Positions 1 to 6,196 of a DNA stretch of 64,000 bases are shown here, piece after piece. The position numbers and the translations under genes were made by a program. This stretch comes from Wenzhouxiangella sp. XN24 (GTDB lineage Bacteria > Pseudomonadota > Gammaproteobacteria > Steroidobacterales > XN24): contig NZ_JAAMFG010000036.1 of NCBI RefSeq assembly GCF_011064545.1, forward strand, positions 1 to 64,000, written 5' to 3'. The notes beneath the pieces were generated by a model. The model had not been told where the DNA came from. It saw nothing but the letters and a program-made list of their open reading frames with translations, and ran no database searches. Within the stretch, counting starts at the first letter, position 1. Each line of letters opens with the position of its first letter.

Positions 1-155
1 TGGCCGGAACCGCTAAGGCGCGCAGAACCAATGACATCCCGTTTCCCTGGCAGCCCTTGAACAACTGGGGCACGCAGTATAAGTCGGTCCCCGTGTACTT
101 TGCCCTGTTAGCTCGGCTCATAATCTGTTGGTTCCAGGTTCGCCCTCGAGCCTTA

Positions 156-210
156 GGCGAGAGAACGATGCCTCATCGAGGCGCCGAAGATGCCTGGCGG
201 GCCCACCATG
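156..210. repeat. Dispersed repeat R1, copy A
   Basis: This 55-nt element matches 1576-1630 at about 50 of 55 positions with no gaps. It contains two small dyads: CCTCATCGAGG, and a longer one centred on GGGCCC within TGGCGGGCCCACCA. A more diverged copy lies at 10571-10610. Only 20 nt separate it from repeat R2 copy A, so the two together form a composite element of about 120 nt. The function is unknown. Confidence 0.75.
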
Positions 211-230
211 CTTTTCAAAAGGTTGGAGTT

Positions 231-276
231 TTATGCCGGGAGGCGAAGGGATTGGAATCCCTTGGTGTGGGGCATA
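231..276. repeat. Dispersed hairpin repeat R2, copy A
   Basis: The core GGGAGGCGAAGGGATT is shared with copies at 1049-1093 and 3346-3392. The copy can fold: AAGGGATT pairs with AATCCCTT around a GG loop, and the outer arms ATGCC and GGCAT also pair. The loops and inner stems differ between copies while the outer arms stay partly complementary. This pattern suggests that structure, rather than exact sequence, is what is kept. Confidence 0.7.
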
Positions 277-495
277 GCGAGCCTGGGCGGCGACGCGTGG
301 AAGAGAACGCTGCACGCATGTACCGGCGTCGGTGAGGAGCGGGCACCAGCCAGCGGAAAGGTGGTATATACGGCTTACACTCTTTGTTGCTGCCGTGCTG
401 GAGGCCTTCGGCATGACCGAGTTCGCGACTTTCATCCGTCGTGACGACCGAGTCGCTGGCGCTCCCACCCGATTTCATCCCTGAAGGAGAACACG

Positions 496-1035
496 ATGCC
501 TGCAAAACCCGCCACCCTCGCCCAAGTTCTTCTGCGCACGCGCCGCTTTCGCACACGACGCTTTACAGGCATAAACCGCTTCCTGCTTGCTCTCTTCGCC
601 GTCGTGCTTTGCACACCTGTCCTCGCGCAGGAGCACGACAACCGCGCGATCGTCGAAACCGCCTACGCCAACTTCGCGCGCGGCGACGTCCCGGCCTTCC
701 TGGACATCCTCGATCCGGGCGTCACGTGGGTCGCCGCCGAGGGCTACCCCTACGCCGGTACGTACGTCGGCCCTGATGCCCTCCTTGAGGGCCTCATCGC
801 GCGCATCGGCGCGGAATGGGACAACTACTCGGTGGTCATCAATACTTACGTCGCCGAAGGCGACCGCGTGGTCGCGCTCGGTTACTACAGCGGCACCTAC
901 AAGGCCACCGGTCACAGCGTCGAGGCGCCGTTTGCCCACGTGTGGCAATTCGTGGATGGCAAGGTCGTCAGCTTCCGCACATACACCGACGGCCCGCCCT
1001 GGCAGCGCGCCGTTTCGCCGACGCCTGGCGACTGA
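496..1035 (+). CDS. Secreted SnoaL/NTF2-like protein
   Basis: The 179-residue product has a long basic N-terminus, a hydrophobic signal segment (about residues 26-44) and a cleavage-like AQ. A SnoaL-like fold of about 120 residues follows: N-terminal helices (IVETAYANFARGDVPAFLDI), a conserved VTWV strand and the C-terminal HVWQFVDGKVV strand pair. AAGGAGA lies 7 nt before the ATG. Such domains are polyketide-cyclase-like or ligand-binding proteins, and the substrate cannot be inferred. The gene stands alone between repeat copies A and B, and its 3' end is 13 nt from repeat R2 copy B. Confidence 0.85.
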   Translation: MPAKPATLAQVLLRTRRFRTRRFTGINRFLLALFAVVLCTPVLAQEHDNRAIVETAYANFARGDVPAFLDILDPGVTWVAAEGYPYAGTYVGPDALLEGLIARIGAEWDNYSVVINTYVAEGDRVVALGYYSGTYKATGHSVEAPFAHVWQFVDGKVVSFRTYTDGPPWQRAVSPTPGD

Positions 1036-1048
1036 GTGACGCAGTTGG

Positions 1049-1093
1049 TTATGGCGGGAGGTGAAGGGATTGGAACCCATTGACCTCTGCATA
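1049..1093. repeat. Dispersed hairpin repeat R2, copy B
   Basis: It shares the core TTATGGCGGGAGGTGAAGGG with copy C and, with few changes, with copy A. A possible fold pairs GAGGT with ACCTC and GGG with CCC, with ATG/CAT outer arms. It marks the 3' end of the truncated ferric-reductase-like gene on the minus strand. It also lies just downstream of the SnoaL gene on the plus strand. Confidence 0.7.
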
Positions 1094-1540
1094 GCCCTGC
1101 CCTGGATCTGTGATGCCTGACGCCTGGTTGAGCCGCGTCGCGAACCAGCGTCCGATTGAATGAATCGTCACCCGGCATACGCGCGACGAAGCCGCTTTGC
1201 TCGGCTCCGCCGCCGCGCCGCGATCAAGGAGGCCAACAGGCGGGAACTGGTCTCTCAGCCAGTTGTAAGTGAGTAGCGCCACGAGGTGGACAAAGAAACA
1301 GGCTGCGAAACCAAGGCCCCACCACCTGCGGTCGCGCATCAGCGCCATGGTCCAGGGGCGCCGGTACAGTCGCAGGATTGACGAGGCGACGAAGGTGACG
1401 AGGAAGAATGGAAAAGACGCGCGGGCGGTAGATCGCGCGGCCAGCTGCCAGTCCTCCTGTAGATCTGCCCCGGCCAACAAGCCCGCTGCCAGAGCCGCAA
1501 GCCCAGCAAGCAAGCCCAACCATGTTGGCCAAGTTTTCAC
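1049..1540 (-). pseudogene. 3'-truncated ferric-reductase-like heme-binding membrane protein
   Basis: Translation probably starts at the GTG at 1540, preceded by GAGGGGAAGG. The first 95 or so residues contain three hydrophobic helices with the ARSTARASFPFFLVTF and RRWWGLGFAACFFVHL segments. These are typical of the ferric-reductase-like (MsrQ/YedZ-type) membrane domain, and the His in FVHL would be a heme ligand. After about position 1230 the similarity stops, and the rest (GLLDRGAAAEPSK onward) has no membrane character and runs into repeat R2 copy B. Intact relatives are around 200 residues with about six helices, so the 3' half appears lost. An alternative is a short diverged variant. Confidence 0.55.
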
Positions 1541-1575
1541 AACCCTTCCCCTCTCAAGCGGCAACGCAGATGACA

Positions 1576-1630
1576 GGCGAGAGAACGGTGTCTCACCGAG
1601 GCGCCGGGGATGCCTGGCGGGCCCACCATG
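1576..1630. repeat. Dispersed repeat R1, copy B
   Basis: This copy is nearly identical to 156-210. On the minus strand it sits just upstream of the ferric-reductase-like remnant (start 1540), whose 3' end carries R2 copy B. The bases next to it (1631-1640) keep the complement of the CCTATGCC border seen at the edge of R2 copy C. The missing R2 core may therefore have been deleted here. Confidence 0.75.
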
Positions 1631-1796
1631 TGGCATAGGTTACCGCGCCTGCACCGATCATCGGTATGCCAGCTGCCCAAATCCCGGGCATCGAAGATCC
1701 CGACCGACAACCCCTGACGTCTGCCTTGGAATCGCTCAACTGGCCGAGACCGGCCAACAGCAGTCCTTTCGATCTGTGCCTTTCTTAGCAGCCGCG

Positions 1797-2462
1797 TCAG
1801 CCAAGGCCTAGCAGGCTCTTGACGAAATCTTTGAACAGATCGATGAATGTGGGCCCGAAAACTGAAATGCCGACCACCAGAAGAAGAATCCACGCACTGC
1901 CGATGGCCAGACCTGCAAGAACAAGTAGCCCGTCACGGGTTATAAGTCCGATGGACGCGATGGCGATACCTATGCCAGGAACAGTGTTAGTTGCTGGTAA
2001 CGGTATCAAGATGCTGGCAATGAACACGACAAAGACCGCGCCCACCAACCGTTCCGCAGTGGGTCCTGACAGCAGCAGTAACTGCGGGCGGGCAATGCGC
2101 TCGAGCCATCCGAAGTACTTTTCCGCCCCTGCCGCCATTTTCTGCAATCCTTCTTTACTCAGCAGCCGTGCACCGAAACGCCGGGGCACCCAGGGTTCGG
2201 GGCGACCGATGGCCATCTGCAACGCAATGGCCATCATCGGCAGCGCAACGATCTGTGGAATGCCGTACAACAGCGGGATGGAGACCGGCAACGACAAGGC
2301 GAACAGCATCAAGCCGAAGGCCCGTTCGCCGAGGGCTTGCGTGAAGTCGTGCAATGTCAATCCGGAGGCTGGCGCTTCATCAGCTATGACCTTTAATGCG
2401 GCGACCAATCCGCCGCTCGGTGCGACCTCGTCTGATACAACTTCGACGGATTTTTTGTTCAT
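1797..2462 (-). CDS. ExoD family membrane protein
   Basis: The 221-residue product matches the ExoD (exopolysaccharide synthesis) family. It has an N-terminal segment TLHDFTQALGERAFGLMLF and a hydrophobic stretch with LSLPVSIPLLYGIPQ. An amphipathic middle part follows, with W(V)PRR, then a second membrane region containing IPLPATNTVPGIGIAI. Length and motif order are as usual for the family. In rhizobia ExoD affects exopolysaccharide production and alkali tolerance, but the molecular role is unknown. It is not in an obvious operon; the next gene upstream (2511-2702) is on the same strand, 48 nt away. Confidence 0.88.
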   Translation of the reverse strand: MNKKSVEVVSDEVAPSGGLVAALKVIADEAPASGLTLHDFTQALGERAFGLMLFALSLPVSIPLLYGIPQIVALPMMAIALQMAIGRPEPWVPRRFGARLLSKEGLQKMAAGAEKYFGWLERIARPQLLLLSGPTAERLVGAVFVVFIASILIPLPATNTVPGIGIAIASIGLITRDGLLVLAGLAIGSAWILLLVVGISVFGPTFIDLFKDFVKSLLGLG

Positions 2463-2510
2463 TTGGAATGAGCCTGCGACTTGCTCGAGTGTCGAGAGGG
2501 TATTGGCGAG

Positions 2511-2702
2511 TTAATGTGCCTGGACCGCAGCAATCAGCGACTTGGTTTCAAGCGACTGGATAACTTCGCAACTTGTCCGCAGGCAGCCCAGCCAGGGCCA
2601 GAGATCCTGGCGGCTCAGGAAGTCACTCACCAGCAGGGCGCAGCAGCCGATGATGCGCGGTCTGGAATCCTCCTCGCAGTCGACAAGCACGCCCCGGATC
2701 AC
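2511..2702 (-). CDS. Small unrecognised ORF coupled to the gene upstream
   Basis: This frame of 63 codons starts with a GTG overlapping the TGA of the membrane protein gene (GTGA at 2702-2699), an arrangement that allows translational coupling. The product has four cysteines, including a CC pair, and no clear membrane segment or family. It may be a genuine small partner of the preceding membrane protein or an incidental frame; only the overlap supports it. Confidence 0.35.
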   Translation of the reverse strand: MIRGVLVDCEEDSRPRIIGCCALLVSDFLSRQDLWPWLGCLRTSCEVIQSLETKSLIAAVQAH

Positions 2703-3235
2703 GCGAGGAACCTCCTCACCACGAGCGCCCAGGTCAGGATCGAGACCAGGAACCAGGTGCTCAGGAAACGGTGGAAGACATCCGACTTGATGAGGTAGCC
2801 CGCGCCTGACAGCACGATGTAGTGCCCGACGAAAGGCAGGTAGTACCAGGGCTCGAACAGGGTTCCGCGCATCGCCGTCTGCGCGATGTCGAACAACCCC
2901 GTCATGACGAACGCCAGCAGGAACAGGTGCAGTTCGAACCGACTGTCCGATTCCCGGTCATCGGGTCGATACAAGGTAATCGCCACAGCGTAGTGAGATA
3001 TGGCCCAGAGCACCAGCACCAGGAAAATCTCGAAGCTCCAGACCTCGTTGTTCCGCCAGCTGAAAAACACCCACCAGTTCAGGACGAGAACGACGACAAA
3101 GAACGCGGCATACGAAAGACGGAGATCCAGGGCCTGCTTGCGGAAGATCTGGCTGACGGAGCCTCTCAGGATATGAGTGAGCCCGAAACCGAAGATGATC
3201 GACACCAGGACCGCTAAAAACTCGAACTCGCTCAT
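2699..3235 (-). CDS. Uncharacterised multi-pass membrane protein
   Basis: The 178-residue protein has about five hydrophobic helices: near the N-terminus (LAVLVSIIFGFGLTHIL), around 42-60, 68-88, 103-122 and at the C-terminus. A charged loop (YRPDDRESDSRFE) lies between the third and fourth. GGCGGAA lies upstream of the ATG. I know the general type, small membrane proteins of unknown role, but no named function. The start lies about 110 nt from repeat R2 copy C. Confidence 0.7.
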   Translation of the reverse strand: MSEFEFLAVLVSIIFGFGLTHILRGSVSQIFRKQALDLRLSYAAFFVVVLVLNWWVFFSWRNNEVWSFEIFLVLVLWAISHYAVAITLYRPDDRESDSRFELHLFLLAFVMTGLFDIAQTAMRGTLFEPWYYLPFVGHYIVLSGAGYLIKSDVFHRFLSTWFLVSILTWALVVRRFLA

Positions 3236-3345
3236 GGGGTTGATTCCGCCTGGCTCAAAGTCCAGGCATTATCGGCAACATCGCCGCGCAGGGAAACCGC
3301 CAGGCTTTACGCCCTGCATGGATGTGATTCTATGAACTTACGGAG

Positions 3346-3392
3346 TTATGGCGGGAGGTGAAGGGATTCACCGTCCCTCGGTGCGGGGCATA
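3346..3392. repeat. Dispersed hairpin repeat R2, copy C
   Basis: It shares the first 20 nt or so with copy B. The inner stem is built differently here, with GGTGAA pairing with TTCACC. The right border GGGGCATAGG resembles copy A. It lies in the gap between the divergent membrane-protein gene (start 3235) and the beta-propeller lipoprotein gene (start 3515). Confidence 0.7.
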
Positions 3393-3514
3393 GGTGAGGC
3401 GCGCGCTCATTCCCCCCAGGTTCTGCGCAACATGAGGAGCGCCACCTCGCAGCCTTGTAATCGCCGAAGAGGACACTAAATTCAAGGTGAGTGGATTGCA
3501 AAATTTCAGGTCCG

Positions 3515-4525
3515 ATGAAAACTGCGTCGCGAATTTCCATGCGTCTTGCATTCGTCGTTCTGGCTGTCGCGTTCAGCGCCTGCTCCGTTGTGTCCCAAGA
3601 GGGTATTCAATCCGTCTCGATGGCGCCGCACGATGATCGTTGTGTTTTCAGCTACCGAAAGGGTGACGACAGCCTGATAGCGACGAGGAATTTGAACGAG
3701 CCGGTTTCATCGATCGTCGTCGAATCCGAAGACGGCACGATTTATGAAAGGCCCGTATTTTCCAATGATGGTCAGAAACTGTATTTCATCGCCAGGAAGA
3801 AACCCGACCGGAGTGATTTATTCTCTGTAGCCATCGATGGCTCTGAGATGACCCAGATCACTCATGGCCAAGAAGGCGCACAAAACATCCAGGATCTGGC
3901 CTTGTCACAAGATGGCAACACGATCTACTACATCAACTCCGGGTACTTTGGGCATTCTTCTCCGATTGCCACATCGCGCCCCCACCGCATGGATTTTTTC
4001 TCGATACGCACAGACGGGGAAGAATTGGAAAGATTAAGCTATGGCAATGTTTATGTTCTTCACGGCCTGTCGGTGTCGCCATCTGGCAACGAGATATATT
4101 CCCGCTCGAAAATCCTGCATCTGGACAAGCCGCGCTACTTCACGGATTTTGATCCTTCCCCCTTCATAGTATTCACCTCTACGTATCCAGTTTCAGAATT
4201 CACAGACGATGGGAAATTCGTGCTCGCAAGCGCCAAGGTGGAAGAACGAAAGCCGGGGTACAGCTCTCGCGGGGCGCTCAATTTGGGGGAGTATTCCGCA
4301 GTTTATGGCTTTGGGCTGTTCCTGATCGACACCAATAATGAAACTGTGCGGGAAATCATTCACCTGCACTCCTACCTCGACAGCCCCGCACTGTCCCATG
4401 ATCGAAAACGAATTCTCTTTGTCAGTAATGACACCGTTTATGGTGGCCAGGCAGGACGAGAACTGTGGAGCGTCGACCTGGATGGTTCAAACCTGCAAAA
4501 GATTGATTTGGGGATCGAAAAGTAA
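3515..4525 (+). CDS. TolB-like beta-propeller lipoprotein
   Basis: From the ATG at 3515 the product is 336 residues. It has a short signal peptide ending in FSAC, a lipobox that predicts a lipidated, membrane-anchored periplasmic protein. Four or more WD40-like/PD40 blades can be seen, each with a PxFSxDGxxLYF-type core followed by a DG turn (RSDLFSVAIDGSEM, LALSQDGNTIYYI, LSVSPSGNEIYS, ELWSVDLDGSN). TolB-type propellers usually bind proteins or peptides. Base composition is clearly lower in GC than its neighbours, with many A/T third positions. With the adjacent repeat copy C, this suggests acquisition by transfer. Confidence 0.85.
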   Translation: MKTASRISMRLAFVVLAVAFSACSVVSQEGIQSVSMAPHDDRCVFSYRKGDDSLIATRNLNEPVSSIVVESEDGTIYERPVFSNDGQKLYFIARKKPDRSDLFSVAIDGSEMTQITHGQEGAQNIQDLALSQDGNTIYYINSGYFGHSSPIATSRPHRMDFFSIRTDGEELERLSYGNVYVLHGLSVSPSGNEIYSRSKILHLDKPRYFTDFDPSPFIVFTSTYPVSEFTDDGKFVLASAKVEERKPGYSSRGALNLGEYSAVYGFGLFLIDTNNETVREIIHLHSYLDSPALSHDRKRILFVSNDTVYGGQAGRELWSVDLDGSNLQKIDLGIEK

Positions 4526-4848
4526 ACTGGCTGCGTAAAGCCTGCAAATTGGAACCCCGGCGATACCGTACAGCCCACCAGCGTCCATGCGCCTGTCGTT
4601 GCGGCCTTTTGCCAATGCCCCTCCGGGACAATCGCCTGCGGCAACTGCCCTGCACCAATACCAGGTCCGAGATGCTGATCTACGGCCGGACCCTCCAATG
4701 TTGGCGCGCATGACAAAATCAGCGACGCGCCGGCATAATAGTGCCAGATTTCAACGGCATCGACCGCGTGCCAATGGGTTTCCTGCCCAGCCTTGAGCAG
4801 GAAATAGATGCAGGTACCGGTGGCACGCCCTGCGTTCCCGGCAATCAG
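4526..4848 (-). pseudogene. DUF985-type cupin fragment, both ends lost
   Basis: Read on the minus strand from about 4848, the frame gives GTCIYFLLKAG, then THWHAVDAVEIWHYYAGA, then IVPEGHWQKA and WTLVGCTVSPGFQFAGF. This is the recognisable core of the DUF985/cupin_5 family, including the HWH and E..H metal-binding pattern. About 25-30 N-terminal residues are missing, with an in-frame TGA just upstream. The C-terminus runs into the 3' end of the propeller gene. No start codon precedes the conserved part, so I call it a remnant. It fills the gap between 4525 and 4873. Confidence 0.65.
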
Positions 4849-4872
4849 TAAGCCAGATCAAGGAGCAGCGCC

Positions 4873-5211
4873 ATGGGGCAGAAATCAATGGGTGTGGACC
4901 GGAACGTTGCCGGCTTGCTCGCCTACGCGCTCGGCTGGATAAGCGGGCTGATCGTGATCCTGGTGGAAAAAAACAACGATTTTGTTCGTTTTCACGCCAT
5001 GCAGTCGATTGTAACGTTCGGCGCCTTGACGGTCTTGAACCTCGTGCTCGGCAGCCTGCTGGGGTTTTTCCTGTTTCTCATTCCATTTTTGAATTTGCTG
5101 GGCGTCGTATTATGGATACTGCTGATGATCAAGGCCTACCAGGGAGAGCGATACAAGCTGCCGGTTATCGGCGACCTGGCTGAGGAATGGTCGCGAAAAG
5201 TAGACCTTTAA
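4873..5211 (+). CDS. DUF4870 family membrane protein
   Basis: The 112-residue protein has three to four hydrophobic helices and the family signature GLLAYALGWISGLIVILVEK followed by FVRFHAMQSI. It ends in a charged tail after KAYQGERYKLPVIG. AAGGAG lies 9 nt before the ATG. The family (Tic20-like fold) is widespread and its function is unknown. The DUF2835 gene starts 18 nt downstream, so the two are probably co-transcribed. Confidence 0.9.
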   Translation: MGQKSMGVDRNVAGLLAYALGWISGLIVILVEKNNDFVRFHAMQSIVTFGALTVLNLVLGSLLGFFLFLIPFLNLLGVVLWILLMIKAYQGERYKLPVIGDLAEEWSRKVDL

Positions 5212-5229
5212 AAGGTGTCGCAACCTTCA

Positions 5230-5451
5230 ATGCCACAGATTCGTTTTCGACTGGAACTCGATCGTGCCGAGGTGATGCGCTACTACAGGGGCTCGGCGAG
5301 GCGCGTGCGTGTGCTCGCTGAGGATGGACGCGTTGTCGACTTCGACGCTCGCCTGCTGCGCATGATGATCCGGGACGGCGGCATAAACGGTCGCTTCGAG
5401 ATTGAAGTCGACGAACAAGGCCGCTTTCGCAACCTTCGCCAGTTAGGGTGA
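5230..5451 (+). CDS. DUF2835 family protein
   Basis: This small soluble protein of 73 residues has the DUF2835 pattern: RFRLELDRAEVMRYYRG, a VRVLAEDGRVVDFDARLLR strand-helix unit and a C-terminal GRFEIEVDEQGRF. A GTG at 5215 in the same frame has AAAAGG directly abutting it. I prefer the ATG at 5230, where the same AGG is at a more workable distance. The family is largely gammaproteobacterial and of unknown function. It follows the DUF4870 gene closely. Confidence 0.85.
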   Translation: MPQIRFRLELDRAEVMRYYRGSARRVRVLAEDGRVVDFDARLLRMMIRDGGINGRFEIEVDEQGRFRNLRQLG

Positions 5452-5569
5452 GCATGACCCATTCATCACTCAACTTTGGGTCAATTGCAGCTCACGGCAC
5501 GTACTCGATCGTTGGCGCGATTGTTCACAAGAGTTTGCGATACGGCATGATGTACATTAATTTTCATGT

Positions 5570-5809
5570 ATGAAAACCATCACGATCAATGTATCTGAGC
5601 CGGTCCACGCGGAATTTCAGGCCGCTTCCAAATCAGCCGGCCGGCCCACCCCTGAACTGATCCGCGAGGCCATGGAGCTGTACCGACGCGAACGTCTCCG
5701 TCCGGTCAGCGACTTGGCCGCATTCCGGCCGCGCTCGGCCGGCCGGGTGCTTCGTCCGCTGACCGCCGCCGATGACCTGCTCGATGAAATGCTGGATCGC
5801 AATTCGTGA
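5570..5809 (+). CDS. Ribbon-helix-helix antitoxin
   Basis: The 79-residue protein opens with the beta strand KTITINVSEPVHAEF, followed by two helices (SAGRPTPELIREAMELYRRE). This is the MetJ/Arc DNA-binding fold used by VapB-type antitoxins. The C-terminal tail (RPLTAADDLLDEMLDR) would wrap the toxin. It overlaps the start of a PIN-domain toxin remnant by a GTGA. The region just upstream is AT-rich (TGATGTACATTAATTTTCATGTATG) and probably holds the promoter and operator. The toxin is broken, so the antitoxin is now an orphan. Confidence 0.8.
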   Translation: MKTITINVSEPVHAEFQAASKSAGRPTPELIREAMELYRRERLRPVSDLAAFRPRSAGRVLRPLTAADDLLDEMLDRNS

Positions 5810-6038
5810 TCGGACTGGATACCAGCTTTCTGGTCGGCCTGGCGATCCGCGAGCATCCTGCCCATTCGGCCTGCCTGGAACTGTTTGAAACCGGCATCGA
5901 CTCAGGCGCAAGCGCGTTCTCGATACCCTGCTTGCCGCGAATTATCACAGCGCGGGCATCAAGCGAACCGCGACCACCGACTGGCGCGATTTCAGTATAT
6001 TCGGCGTGTTCGACATCGTTCATTTGACGAGCGTTTAG
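5806..6038 (+). pseudogene. PIN-domain (VapC-type) toxin remnant with internal deletion and frameshift
   Basis: From the GTG at 5806 the frame gives MIGLDTSFLVGLAIREHPAH, a PIN N-terminus with the first acidic residue in LDTS. At about 5913-5922 the homologous reading moves to another frame: DTLLAANYHSAG, then ATTDWRDFSIFGVFDIV, a PIN C-terminus. It ends at the TAG at 6036-6038. About 60 middle residues, including central acidic active-site positions, are missing, and the two halves are out of frame. The toxin must be inactive. It overlaps the antitoxin gene as in intact vapBC operons. Confidence 0.75.
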
Positions 6039-6196
6039 CCATAGCTGGCCTGACGGGATTCGAGCGAGGCTAGATCACTGCCTCCAGCCCCTTCCGCTCG
6101 ATCAGGTTCAACAGCTTCAGCGAAGGTGATCGCGGCAATGGATACGGGTACCGGCCGTCGAAACGGCGCGTTGCACTGCTTATACTCCCGTCCAGC

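Larger units (their letters stand above)
1..495. other. Left-edge region without a confident gene
   Basis: A plus-strand frame stays open from position 3 to 335, but its second half runs straight through two repeat elements (156-210, 231-276) and it matches no family I know. It could be the 3' end of a gene entering from the left that once stopped near 110-130. A 22-nt stretch around 132-153 (GGTTCC, then GGTTCGCCCTC, then AGCC) recurs with few changes at 16431-16453. A GGTATATACGG motif at 364-374 resembles the palindrome upstream of the toxin-antitoxin pair at 60528. I see no RNA gene here. Confidence 0.4.

Noticed and set aside
231-1093. tRNA-like 3' ends: the complement of R2 contains GGGTTCCAATCCC followed by a stretch ending in CCA
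   Set aside because: The T-loop has C where a purine is needed, stem lengths differ between copies, and no D-arm, anticodon arm or acceptor 5' strand can be found.
156-3392. Classical integron attC sites
   Set aside because: No RYYYAAC/GTTRRRY core pair was found at the proper ends, no integron integrase is in the window, and genes lie in both orientations.
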